Assembly: GCA_017871115.1 (NCBI GenBank)
Contig: JAFCIZ010000008.1
Location: forward strand, 806,001-870,000
Length of the DNA: 64,000 nt
Reading direction: 5' to 3'
Source: Cunninghamella blakesleeana
Taxonomy: Eukaryota; Mucoromycota; Mucoromycetes; Mucorales; Cunninghamellaceae
In this document: positions 10,506-22,377 of the stretch, piece by piece
How the letters are laid out: the number at the start of each line of letters is the position of its first letter
Numbering within the stretch: the stretch's first letter is position 1
Made by a program: the position numbers and the translations under genes
The notes under the pieces: model-generated
Databases searched by the model: none
What the model was told of the DNA's origin: nothing
What the model saw: the letters and a program-made list of their open reading frames with translations, nothing else

Positions 10506-12289
10506 TATGATAAATTTATATTTATTTATATATAGATAGATAGATACAATATTAAAAACGAATGAAATGTGTATAAAAAAAAAAAGTGAGGAAAAGAGAA
10601 AAAAGAAGAAAAAAAAATTAGATCGAGTTTCATTTTATAATGTCTCCAAGCATGAAACTTTTATGATTATTATTATTATTATAAAAATATTATCATCATC
10701 ACCAATATCAAAATGGAATGGCAAAAAAACGGCCCACATGGAATAGATATACCGATTTCATTGGATCATGTTTAAATATATAAAAACTATATATTTATAT
10801 ATAAAAATTTTTATGTGTCTTTTGAACAATCATCCAACCTCAGGGGTAAAGTTCATCTTATGACTTGATCTTTTTTTTTTTTTTTTTACAATTTCCAACT
10901 GCGCAAACAAAACAAAAAAAAAAAAATTCGAATAGATATTTTATTTTATTTATATCATAGTACATATTAAAAAAAAAAAAAAAAAGGGAAAAGGAATAGT
11001 ATATTGATATTTTATTTTCAACAAGTTTTAAAAAAAAAATCAATTCTTTGATACATATTAAAGTCTGAAACTAAACAAAAACTCAAACTAGTATAAAAAA
11101 TGGAATCTTTTTATTTTAATATTTTTCAAACTCCTAATGACAAAAATATGTTGGATTAAACATAAAATGATGTAAACGTCTATGTCATTTAAATATGATA
11201 ATATATAAAATAAAAATAAAAACCGGACAATTACCTCATACGTAATGATATAAAAAAACGACATCACGTTTTTTTAATAGGAAACTTTACCGAAGTTTAA
11301 TTTTATTTTATTAAAAAAAGGGCATTGACAAATGATTTTTTATTAAATAGTTTAAATCAAAATTATAATATTTTACTTTTCACTTGTCATACCTATATAG
11401 TCATGTTAGTATTATCCTTTTCATTGTTCTTCTAGAATTTTGGAAATTCACAATTTACTTTTATAGCTATATAATATTCTGACAACAACTGTTTTATATA
11501 AATGATCATTTATTTATAATAACTAGTATGTTGTAGAGATTCTTTTTTATTTTTTAATGTATTTATCTAAAAAAATATAAAGTAATTGGGAATTTGTACA
11601 TATTACCAACAGTATACATTAATTTTTTCAAAGCTTGATCTTCTCTCTCCTGTTTCTCCAATGTTTCTTTGCTTTTTAATAATAATAAATGGGACAAACA
11701 AAAAATAAAATACAATCAAATATTTTAAAAGGTTACTCTCCAATAAATCTAACGAAAAGACTGTACTAGATTATTTTATTATATATACTTGTACTCTAAT
11801 TAATTGTTTTAATAAACTCTGCCTTTATTTTTCCTTTTTTTTTTTTACTATTTTAAAAAGAATACTTGTATAGACATGATATAGTAGTATTATTATTGGA
11901 TATCTCTTCTCTATAATTGACAGTTGTGTTTCCTTATAGAATGCAGACATTATGTAGGCATTTACGTTTACCTTTTATAGACATTTTAAATTTATTTCAT
12001 AGTTTATTTTTTATTTTTTCAAAACGATAATAATGATAATAATGATAAAGGTAACGATAATTATGATAATGGTAATGCTAATAGTGATAATAATTAAATA
12101 TAAACTGTTTAATTTTTTATAGTATGCTCTAACTAGTATAAAAAAATCATAAAATATTAAAAGGTAACAAAATAAGGTTTAGGTACAGAGCCAGACTATA
12201 AATAATTTTGGTAGGCTTATAAAAAAAGTTTAAATTTTAAAGCCCTTTTCTTTCTTTTCCTCTTTTTTTTAATACTTTTTCTCTTTACA
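10506..12289. other. Divergent intergenic region with a coding-like relic
   Basis: This 1.8 kb stretch separates the 5' ends of PPN1 and the HET-domain gene. A minus-strand open run near 11575-11690 reads coding-like sequence (SKETLEKQEREDQALKKLM) and ends in TAA; it may be a relic of a terminal exon. A degenerate GATAAT repeat lies at about 12026-12098. Several poly(A)/poly(T) tracts occur. No complete gene is supported. Confidence 0.45.
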
Positions 12290-14140
12290 ATGACGGAAAC
12301 TAGACACAAGATACATTCACTAAAACAATCAATCTTAAGAGATTACTCTTCAATAAAGTCACATAAAAAGTCAACACTAAGTTATTTTAAACGAAAGGAA
12401 AAAGAAGGAAAAGGTAAAAAAAAAAAGGTCATATTATATTATAAAAGCAAGTTTTTTAAAAAAAGATATGCACGTATATTTCTCTTATACTTCTTCTTTT
12501 GTTTATTTATTTATATTAATAAAGATTTAGTATATGACCTTGTACTTGTCGATATATGGGATACATATTATAAGGGAAACATAAAGTGTGTAAAAAAGAA
12601 TATATATGACCCAGATCTGAGGTATATTGCGATATCGTATCGATGGGGAGAACTAGATGAGCAACAAGTAAATACTCCCGATTATACGGCTCATATCACT
12701 TCTTTTGCCACGGATGACCTGGAAAGACTTTGTAAATATATCAAAATGGAATCAGATTTAAAAGAAATACGGTATTTATGGATCGATGCCATCTCAATAG
12801 ATCAACAGAATCAAGAAAAGAGAAAGGAAGCCATTTTATACATGTCAGACATTTATAAACAATCAGATTATATCTTGGCCGTACCCGATTTACATATGGC
12901 CTATTTATATAGGAACCCTGCAAATGAGGATGCAATGGAATTAATACATATACACAGGGAAACCATCTTGGAAGATATTCTTACTGTGGATCAATCGGAT
13001 ATGAATGATGAAATTATCATAATAGGGGATCACAAGCAAGATATCAAAAGAATATATAGATTTTTAGCTTTCCTTGTAGATGATTGGTCGAACCGTGCTT
13101 GGGTAATCAGCGAATACCTAATTGCTAAACAAAAAAAAGGAACGCCATTAAAATACATCTTTATGACCTTATTACATTCGGAATTTCCTACTTTTTTTTC
13201 CTACTCCTTTGATGACCGGCCTCATGATACACCTTTAGCAACAAACATTGGAAGTAGTAGTCACCATCATTATGGATCAATAGTCTACAAAGAAGTGGAT
13301 ACAAGCAACAAATTCATTCATTTTTTAAAAACAAGATTTATACAACGGAACCACATGCACATGTTACTAAGTTCCAATGCAACAAGGAATGAAGATCGAT
13401 TCAACGCCATTTTGCCATCATGGAATAGGTATAAACATTTGATTGAAAATAAAAACACTATATCTGAATGGGATATTACCAGTATGACCTCAGTTCGGTT
13501 GAAATTGTATGAATTCATGGATAATTTATGGGATAAGGCAGCATTACTTTATGCATGTTCACATCATTCCCACCAACAGCAACAGCAAAAGAAAAGGGTT
13601 ATCATTCTTCCTTCTTACGCTAGTGAACATAGCAATTATTGTTTACACTTGGTCGAAGAAAGTAACCCTGAACTGGCTTATGAAAGGTATTTGTCGGATT
13701 TAATGAATTATGGTACAAAAATGTTTGGTAACGATGATGACACTTTACAGCATATTTTATATAATGGGAATAAATTTGGTTCACTGTACACTAAAAATTT
13801 AAAGGACATCCAATGGCACAGCTCTTATCTGGCTGTGGAATCAAAAAAGTACTTTGTTAGAAAAATAGAAAAGGGTGAATTGGACCAGGATTTTTTATCT
13901 ACTTATTCATTATGTAATGACCATGACAACACTAATGATGATATAAGATATGCATGTATACCTTTTTTTACTTTTACAATACCTGATTTTCATTCTGTGG
14001 CACCAAGAAATGGTAGTCGAATCCATTTATTAGGTAATATGGATCAAAACAGATGGATCTTGGCTCCTCAATATTGCTATTTAGGTTACTCTGGTGAATC
14101 TTTATGTTGCTCTGATAAGTATACCTTTCACTTGTATTAA
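12290..14140 (+). CDS. HET (heterokaryon incompatibility) domain protein
   Basis: A single open frame of 616 codons. The HET domain starts near residue 110 with YIAISYRWGELDEQ and continues with YLWIDAISIDQQNQEKR and IYKQSDYILAVPDL, the signature blocks of the family. HET domains act in non-self recognition and programmed cell death in filamentous ascomycetes; their role in Mucorales is not established. The residues before the domain are Lys-rich, then hydrophobic (IFLLYFFFCLFIYI), which could be a membrane anchor. It is also possible that the true start is further in, or that an undetected intron lies in the Lys-rich part. The remaining ~400 residues show no second domain that I recognise. 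There is a His/Gln-rich patch near residues 425-432. Confidence 0.8.
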   Translation: MTETRHKIHSLKQSILRDYSSIKSHKKSTLSYFKRKEKEGKGKKKKVILYYKSKFFKKRYARIFLLYFFFCLFIYINKDLVYDLVLVDIWDTYYKGNIKCVKKNIYDPDLRYIAISYRWGELDEQQVNTPDYTAHITSFATDDLERLCKYIKMESDLKEIRYLWIDAISIDQQNQEKRKEAILYMSDIYKQSDYILAVPDLHMAYLYRNPANEDAMELIHIHRETILEDILTVDQSDMNDEIIIIGDHKQDIKRIYRFLAFLVDDWSNRAWVISEYLIAKQKKGTPLKYIFMTLLHSEFPTFFSYSFDDRPHDTPLATNIGSSSHHHYGSIVYKEVDTSNKFIHFLKTRFIQRNHMHMLLSSNATRNEDRFNAILPSWNRYKHLIENKNTISEWDITSMTSVRLKLYEFMDNLWDKAALLYACSHHSHQQQQQKKRVIILPSYASEHSNYCLHLVEESNPELAYERYLSDLMNYGTKMFGNDDDTLQHILYNGNKFGSLYTKNLKDIQWHSSYLAVESKKYFVRKIEKGELDQDFLSTYSLCNDHDNTNDDIRYACIPFFTFTIPDFHSVAPRNGSRIHLLGNMDQNRWILAPQYCYLGYSGESLCCSDKYTFHLY

Positions 14141-15105
14141 TTTATGAACCAAAAATACACCCGAGTATAATAGTTTGATACCTAAAATCATTTAAATAAA
14201 GTAAAATAAATATGAGTAAATAAAAATCACTTGGATTTTTTTTGCAATTATACAAGGAAAAAATTGAAAATAAAATTGGTTTATTGGGTCATAAAAGAAA
14301 ATTCATGAATTTCATTTTTTTTTTTTTTCCTTCTTTCTTTCTTTTGTGCATTCTTAGTTACCATATTCCAAATTTTACTATAAGCATTTGTTTGTTGCTT
14401 ATATTATACAGGTAAATAGTACCTAACCAATAATTTACATATAAAGTGGGTCCCTTTATGAATAGAAATTTACCAACAGTAAACTAATATGGTCACTTAA
14501 TATGTATTTATATATATATATATATTACTAGTCGTCCTTCTGGAAAAAGATAGATATATACTCTAATTTGGAAATATGGTCCAAAAGAGATGGGCAGTAG
14601 TTTCAGTTCTTATTTTTTTTTTTAAAAAAAAAAGCAGCATATAATTCAAACCAAACTCATTACGTGGTTATTTTTTAATTATAAAATGATGGGAAATAAA
14701 AAAAATAAAAATAATAATACTATAATCCATGTATGGAAAATAAGGAATCAACTATTGGTAATGTATAAATATGGTATATAGGGAATATAATCAACTTTAT
14801 ATATAATTTATAAAATGAATAATTTTAACAAGAACAGCAAAGTACTATATATATAGTTATAATGGAGAGTACTAAAAGATGTATTTGGTAAATATCGGTG
14901 TTACACAATAGTCTAAAAAGTCAAGAGAAACCCATTTATGGATTATAAGTGTAAAAAACCCCGCACTTTTTTTTTAATTTTCCTTTTCTCCATAAAAATA
15001 AATAGACTCTTTTTTTTTTTTTCCCTCTCTCTCTTTCTCTTTTTCACTCTTCATTGCTTAAAGATTCTATCTATTTAATTTAAATAAATCCAACATTGTA
15101 TAAGT
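14141..15105. promoter_or_regulatory. Intergenic region and pyrimidine-rich 5' flank of the dehydrogenase
   Basis: No coding exon was found. The last ~100 bases before the dehydrogenase ATG contain a strong C/T tract (about 15009-15060, TCCCTCTCTCTCTTTCTC). Similar tracts precede other plus-strand genes here and probably belong to the core promoter or 5' UTR. This is inference from position. Confidence 0.35.
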
Positions 15106-15368
15106 ATGTCTCTCCCTGAAACTCAAAAGTGTCTTGTATTAAATAAACCTCTTGATATTGTTTTTGTAAAGTGATCATAGATAAAAGTAGAACTATTCAT
15201 TGATTTATAATATATTCACACTCATATATTAATAAATATTCAATATCTATACGCGTCTTTTTTTTATATTTTATTTTTATATTGAAATAGGAAGAACGTC
15301 CTGTTCCAGAAATTGGTCAAGGAGGTAAATATAAATATACAAATAACTAAATGAAATAGAAGCGTCTA

Positions 15369-15405
<37 letters not shown>

Positions 15406-16955
15406 GAATAAACTGATTAATGGAATATATATCCATATATTTATATATTCGTGATAGATGTATTGGTCAATATTAAAGCAACGGGTATTTGTGGTAGTGA
15501 TGTTCATTATTGGCTTACCGGAGGTATTGGCTCCTTTATAGTAAAAAAGCCTATGATCCTTGGTCACGAATCGGCTGGTGTGGTAGCCAAAGTGGGTCCT
15601 GGCGTTACAGATCTTAAAGTAGGTGATCGCGTTGCTTTAGAACCTGGTGTACCTTGTAGAACCTGTGAACAATGTAAAAAAGGTAGATATAATTTATGTC
15701 CTGGTATGGTATTGTAAGTAACCGTTTTCCATATATTCATACATTTTTACATTCTTATACATACATATATATATATCTGTTTATTTATTTACTTATTTAT
15801 ATAAATAGCGCTGCAACACCTCCTTATGATGGTACTCTTTGTGATTATTATCGTCATCCTGCTGATTTCTGTGTCAAGTAAAGTTTATTTAAAATTAAAA
15901 TAATAATAAGATTAATATCGAAATAGGAAACGTGAAGGGATTACTAAAATCGTTATTTGTATTGCTCTTTAGATTACCTGAAAATGTTTCACTTCAAGAA
16001 GGTGCCTTGGTAGAACCTCTTTCTGTAGGTATTCATGCTGCTCGTCGTGGTAATGTCAAATCAGGTGATCGTGTTTTTATTTTCGGTGCTGGTCCTGTTG
16101 GTCTTTTATGTGCTGCCGCTGTCAAAGCTGCTGGTGCAAGCTATGTTACTATTGCAGGTAAATATATATATATATATATACATGGTTATTTTATATAATA
16201 TAGAAAAGAGACTCTAAATATAATAAAATAGAAGGAAAGGAAAGAAAAGGGAAATAAATACTAAAGAAAAAAAAAAACGTGTATTCTTTAGATATTACTC
16301 CTTCAAGATTAGAATTTGCCAAAACATATTGTACCGATTCTCAAGTATTATTAGAACGTCCCCAACAAGGTGAACCTAATATTGAATATTCTCACCGTAC
16401 TGCTGAAAAGATTTTAAAAACAGAACAATTAGCCGATGTTGTCATTGATTGCACTGGCGCTGAAACTTGTGTACAAACTTCTATCTTGGTAAATAAATAA
16501 TAAAAAAAAGTAAAAATATAATCAGCGGAATTATTTTTGATGGATGAAGAAACTCATTATATATTTGTCTATAAATGACAATATATATTTATAGTTGGCA
16601 AAGAATGGTGGTAATGTTATCTTAGTCGGTGTAGGTGCATCCAATCAAACAATTCCTATTTCTGAAGTCTCTTCAAGAGAAGTAGATGTAAAAGGCATTT
16701 TCCGTTATGTAAATGTAAGTATACCTTTTTTTTAAATACACACACATATATATATATTGTTTTATGTAATTAATCACTCAAATATATATATTTGCTTGTT
16801 AGACTTATCCCACTGCTGTAGAAATGATTGCATCTGGAAAAATTAATGTAAAACCATTAATCACTCACACATATTCTTTTGATGATTCTATTAAGGCATT
16901 TGAACATGTTAAATCAGGAAAAGATAATGCTATTAAAGTACAAATTCTTGGTTAA
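15106..16955 (+). CDS. Xylitol/sorbitol dehydrogenase (zinc-dependent MDR family)
   Basis: An NAD-dependent polyol dehydrogenase that oxidises xylitol to xylulose or sorbitol to fructose in the cytosol. Eight exons (15106-15165, 15291-15324, 15458-15713, 15809-15877, 15973-16157, 16292-16488, 16595-16714, 16803-16955) give about 357 aa, the usual length. The catalytic zinc site is [10 protein letters not shown] plus GHESAGVV. The structural zinc cysteines are in [17 protein letters not shown]. The Rossmann motif [10 protein letters not shown] lies in exon 5, and the NAD-specificity position after the second beta strand begins exon 6 ([10 protein letters not shown]), with Asp favouring NAD over NADP. 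The sequence fits fungal XYL2-type enzymes well, but xylitol against sorbitol preference cannot be told. Introns contain TA microsatellites. Confidence 0.9.
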
Positions 16956-17061
16956 TAAATAAATAAAATAAAAAAATGTTATTTGTGTAAATATATATAT
17001 ATATATATTATTGGATGATGTCTTTTTTTTAAAATAAATAAATAAATAAATAAATTAGGTT

Positions 17062-17097
<36 letters not shown>

Positions 17098-18272
17098 GAA
17101 ACTATGACGTTAAATTAAATGAATAACTATTAATGAATTAGCATATCCTCTCAATGTTATTTTTCAAGTAACTAATATAAAATATATCATGTGAGCTATT
17201 TTTGTGTTCCATTAAATGATGTTGATCGCTCATTAATCAAAAAAAATATAATGTAATCTTTTTTTTTTATAAATATATACATGTTACCCTTATTTTTTTA
17301 TCCAATGGTCATTCATTCCTTTTGACAAGTCTTTATTTTTTTTTTTTGTGTTGCAAAAAAAAAACAAAGAAAATCATTACTTTAAATTTATAAATAAATA
17401 AAGGCTGGTCTATCGTTCATATCATTATTAAATTATATATAAAAATAAAAATATAGAAAAAAATAAAAATAAAGAAAAATATTCTTAATATTGATAATAT
17501 TGATTTTTTGTTTTTTGTTTTTCGACGATGAGGATGATATAAAAATTTATTAGTATGAGAATAACAAGAATTCAACGGGAACTCGGTCGAAGGTCCGTGT
17601 AACTGAGATAAAAAAAAAAAACGAAATGGAGTTTAAATTTTTTTTTTACCAATTCGCATAAAAGGGCCTTTAAATCAAAATATACCTAAATAGTGTTTGT
17701 ATCATAATAACTCACTTAATATAGTATATATCACTGTATAATAATAATAACCAAGAAAAGGATTAAAAGTAGTAATAGTAGTAAAAAAATAAAATAAAAA
17801 TGAAGTTAAATACAATATGTAATATAAAAAATAGTTTAAAAAAGAAAAAGAAAAAAAAAATGATTAAATACCTAGTCATTTGATTATTTCAAGTGCAACA
17901 ATAAAAAATAAATAAATACAGAGAGAGAAAGCTTGGATCGAAACAAAGAGGGATGACACCTGATTTTATATTATTTTATTTTAACCGATTCAATTCTACT
18001 CCCCATTCATTTATATATATAAACATACTTGAAAAACAAAAAAGTTTGATTGGTTTACTCATGTGATGGTTACAATCGAAAAAGTGATAATAAATAATTT
18101 ATATACTTTTTTCTTTTTTTATTTAATCTCCTTTTTTTTTTTTTTCTTTCCCTCTCTTTCTTTTGTTTATTTACTTCCTTTACTTTCTTTTTTCTTGTAT
18201 ATATATTTTATTTATTAACCAATTTTTTTTTATAAATATATATATTAAAATTATTTAAACACAACCAGTATA
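16956..18272. promoter_or_regulatory. Intergenic region with poly(A/T) tracts and a C/T-rich promoter-like end
   Basis: Directly after the dehydrogenase come an ATAA-type run and a long T tract followed by an A tract (about 17060-17097), forming a potential hairpin of homopolymers. A C/T-rich stretch at about 18128-18190 precedes the ATG of the next gene and may be promoter sequence. No exon was recognised. Confidence 0.35.
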
Positions 18273-18800
18273 ATGTCTTATTATTCAAGTATGTATTATT
18301 ATTTTTTAATTTTTTATAAAAAAATGACCACAGTTCGTGTTTTTTATTTTCTATTTTTTTTTTTTTTAAAATAACAAAAAAAAGCGATATATAAAAGTAT
18401 CAAATAACTAAATAATTTGCGTTTATTTATACGTTTTATTATTTATTTAGTGTATAATACTTATGTTCCCCAACATCATATGCCTATGTATGGATATGGT
18501 TACAATAACCCTTATATGTATGGAGGAGGGATGTATCCAACATATAATAATTATTATGGAGGTGGAGGCGGTATATATGGTGGTTATGGTGGCGGTTATT
18601 ATAATCCTTATGGTGCTGCTGGATATTATGGTTATCGATCTCCAGGTTTATTAAGAAGTATGTATAATAGGTTAAGATACGGAAGTACTTATTATTATCC
18701 TGAAATGGGTTTAATAGGTGGTGCTGCTGCTGCTGGGCGTTATCCTTATGAAAGAGATTTTAGTTCTACTAAAAATGTTTGGAGACGATCTATTTATTAA
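18273..18800 (+). CDS. Small glycine/tyrosine-rich protein (121 aa)
   Basis: Two exons: a tiny 16-nt first exon (18273-18288, MSYYS plus one base) and 18451-18800. The junction completes a Met codon. The product is about 121 aa with no signal peptide. The central part is dominated by Gly, Tyr, Asn and Pro (MYGYGYNNPYMYGGG, YYGGGGGIYGGYGGG), followed by a more ordinary Arg-containing C-terminus (RDFSSTKNVWRRSIY). Such composition is typical of disordered, self-associating or structural proteins. No family is recognised and the function is unknown. The start rests on the short exon; an alternative is an unspliced start inside the large exon. Confidence 0.6.
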
Positions 18801-19377
18801 AATATATATATATATTTTCACACACACATATATATACTCAATTTTATATCAATCAACTCACTCACACACTCTAACTCTCTCAGCTCTTACACATGATGGA
18901 AAAAAAAGAAAATTTATAGTCTCAAGAAAAAAAAATAGCTTTAGTTTATCGTTTTTTTTTTTTATCGCCTTCATAATACATGTATTTTTTTTTTTTTATT
19001 ATCTGTATATAAAAATCACATCTTTATAGTATATATATTATATTCATTTTAATTATTATTTATCTATCTATTTATTTTATTTTTATTTTATTTTTTGTTC
19101 TAATTATTAATTATTAAAAAACAAACCGTTTATATATATATATATATATATATATAAATTGAATTATTTTTTTTATTACAAATGTATATAAAATATTTCA
19201 AATTTTTCAAACTAAAAGAAAATAAAATGAAAGATAGATTATCAGATAAGAAAAAAGTGGGTATATAAATTCATAATTATAATTTATAAATGATGCTTAA
19301 ATTATTTTCTTTTTTATATTTATATAAAAAAAACTAATAATGGTATAAACGCTTTGAAGAAAATAAGAGGGTATCAA
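18801..19377. other. Convergent 3' intergenic region
   Basis: Lies between the 3' ends of the Gly/Tyr-rich gene and the FHA gene. It holds TA microsatellites (around 19131-19156) and CACA runs near 18820. No coding exon was recognised. Confidence 0.5.
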
Positions 19378-21911
19378 TCAAATTGCAATTAAAGCATAGA
19401 ACAATGCAGATATTATAGCTAATAATATACCAAGTAAAATTTGAACGGATCGTAACTAAATAATATAGATAGATTAGAATAATATTTATATATATGTGGG
19501 TATATAATTATATAAATGTATGTTTTAGTCTATCTTATTTTCACTTTATTTTATTTTATTTTTTTACCTGCAGAGCATCAAAAAATCCCATAAAGAAACC
19601 ATTATTTTGATCACCGGTAGGTAGTTGACCATTTGGCAATATTAGGTCTTGTTTTTTTGAAGAAGATTTTTCCAACAATAGTAACTTCTTTTCCAGTTGT
19701 AGACATTTTTCTTCGTAATCCACGCATTTTTGCTTTTCAATCATTAATTCTTTATGGTGATTTATTTTTTCTTCGTCCAATTGTAATCTAACTTGTTCTA
19801 ATTCTTTACGTAATTGAGTGATATCGGATCCATGAAGTATGCCATTACTATGATTAGTTTTGGTCTTTTCAATCGTCTTTTGCAATTGTATTAATTGTTT
19901 TTGTGCTACACTCATGGCTTGTTCTTGTAATTTAGTTTTTTTTGAATATTCTTTAATTCGATTTTGTGCTTCATACAGTTGCTGTTGTAATAATATATTT
20001 AGCGAATCCTAAAAAGAAATGATAATAACAAATAAAGTGTAAATGCGAATACAAATATAAATGTAAGCATAAATATATGCATGATATCTTTTCTTTTCCC
20101 CTTTTCTTTACCACTTTTTTAGCTCTTTCTTCGGTATAATATGTATTTGCATCATTTATAAATCCTTTCATATCCATTAATTCTTTTTCAACTTGCTGTG
20201 ATCTTTGCAATTCAACCTATATAGACAATCCAATTCAGATACAAAAAAAAATAAAAAATAATAAAGTAGGGTAGGGACTTTAGTATTTGAATATTTTTTT
20301 TAATATATATATATAATAGTAACCTTAATTACAAACATAATCATTATCATAATTCAACACATTACCTCAAGTTTTGCTAATACTACATCCCAGTTTTTAG
20401 ATCGATTATTTGCTGTATCTTCCATAGATGATGGTGATGATGGGTAATCTAAAGTTGATGTATTTCTAAATGTACCATTATGCCCAGACCTAGCCGATAT
20501 TGTTGCTCCCCTTCGTTCTTGAGATCCCTATAAATAAAAATAAAAAAAAAGCAATAAAAATTTTAGTTTGCTTGTATTATCTAGCTATAACCATTATAAA
20601 AGAAAAGTAAAGTATAAAAAAAAGTATTCTTACATTAGATTCTGGTTTACGTTGTGGAGAATCACTCGTTGCTATATTGAAATTTTGTAATGTATTAAAA
20701 TCTATTTGATCCAAAGGTATATTAAATACAGAAATATCACATGCCACTTTATGATAAAGTACTAAAATAAAAAATAAAAAATAAAAAATATCAGTATATA
20801 TATATATATATAAATCGATTAGCCTTTTTCATATCATCATGCCCATTTTTAATCCCTTTTTTTTCTGTTATCTAAATTTATATATATTTATATCGCATCA
20901 CTTTTTTTTTTCTGTTTCATTTCCATATATATATTTACTTACTTAAACCATCTTCCCCAGTAATATCAATTCCGAATTCTACATGATCACCTGTTTTAAT
21001 TTCAAATGCTTTACTTTCTTCTAATTCAGAAGATAATCTTCTCCCATTTAAAAAGGTGCCATTACTTGATCTTGTATCTTTAATCCAAATTTTATGATCT
21101 TGACACCATAACATAGCATGACTTCGTGATAATACTTTGGAATTAAAATATCCATTTAATGGGTTAGGTGCAGTTTTAGCATTGGATTGACGACCTATTT
21201 TACATTTCTGAAGTTCTGATAATTCTAATGATTTGGTAGGAAATTGGTTATTTAATGGTTTTAATACAATAGTATAGACAACAGATGTTGACGAAGATGA
21301 AGGTAATGAAGATGAAGTAAGTGTGTTATTATTGCTGTTATTACTAGATACAGTAGTGGTAGTTGTTGTTACAGTGGCTGGTGTAGTTGTTGTTGGCGAG
21401 GTAGTGATTGCTGTATTGGATATATCGGTTGATGTTGGTGTAGCAGTAATGGTAGTATTTGTGGATGAAGTAGAAGATAAACTCGAAGATGAGGATGAAC
21501 GTCGTCTAATAAACATAGATCCCGATGTGGAATTGCCTGCTGCCAAAGATCTTGTCCTACCCCCCAAAGAAGAAGATCCTATAATATAAATACATATAAA
21601 TAAATAGATAGATAAAATGAAATAAAATAAGTAGGTTTTTTTTAGTATTTGTTTAGGTTAAAAAATATAGGTAATAACAAAAAGCAACGAGTAAATAGAT
21701 AAACGTTTTCTTTTATATTTTATAAATTGTATATATGTACATCAATAGCCATTTCTGTATTAATATTAATAAAAAAAGGGGAAATAGAAGGAAGGGGAAA
21801 GAGCTCTTGATATTATTCAACTTTTCATTACTACTTTATTCTTTTACCTTTATGCTTTCCAAATCTATTAGTATCATTTATGATTTGTGTTTGTGATATA
21901 GATTCAGTCAT
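19378..21911 (-). CDS. FHA-domain, coiled-coil, tail-anchored protein (SLMAP / Far9-Far10 / HAM-4 type)
   Basis: Seven exons (21848-21911, 20943-21578, 20634-20761, 20366-20527, 20112-20216, 19568-20008, 19378-19455) give about 537 aa. After a Ser/Thr-rich N-terminus the FHA domain spans roughly residues 125-230, with the phosphothreonine-binding signatures KIGRQ, LSRSH and SSNGTFLNGR. A coiled coil follows (QLRKELEQVRLQLDEEKINHHKE and flanking heptads). The last exon encodes a C-terminal membrane segment (VQILLGILLAIISALFYALI). FHA plus coiled coil plus tail anchor is the architecture of SLMAP and fungal Far9/Far10/HAM-4, which place the STRIPAK phosphatase complex on ER or nuclear envelope membranes. 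The PP2A scaffold gene, another STRIPAK component, lies about 10 kb away, probably by chance. Assignment is by architecture rather than by sequence search. Confidence 0.78.
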
Positions 21912-22377
21912 TATTATTAATATGAATTAATAATAATAAAAAATATAGTGTAATGAAAAAATAATAATAATCGAATAATAAGAAAGGTGAATATGTGTGT
22001 AAAATTATGATAAAGGAATTAGTATGGCCAAAAATAAAAATAGAGTAAAAGAAGGAAGAAATAAAGAAAGGAAATTTTTTATTAACCTTGCCCTATTTTT
22101 TAAAAAGAAATCGGGGCTTAAAAATTCGCATCACATTTTTATTTTTGCGGCGCAAATTAAATTAAAAAAAAGCATTTCATTTAAATATAATAACACTTAA
22201 GATATAAAAGTGATTAACAAATGCATTATTGATTTTATTAAAAGTTTATATTATGATTTAATTATAATTTTTCAAAGAATAAAAAGAAATAACTTAGCCA
22301 AATTGATAATATCTATCTATGTATATATGTATAAAGGTAGTAAAAAACAATTATTACAATAAAAAAATAAAAATTCA
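21912..22377. other. Upstream region of the FHA gene
   Basis: AT-rich 5' flank of the minus-strand FHA gene. It ends at the 3' end of the decayed nuclease-like gene. No further feature was recognised. Confidence 0.4.

Noticed and set aside
12026..12098. GATAAT-type repeat as a GATA-factor binding cluster
   Set aside because: It is a degenerate microsatellite in AT-rich DNA; clustering of GATA is expected from the repeat itself.
21323..21589. Plus-strand Val-rich frame opposite the FHA gene
   Set aside because: It is antisense to the Thr/Ser-rich low-complexity part of the FHA protein and has highly biased composition.
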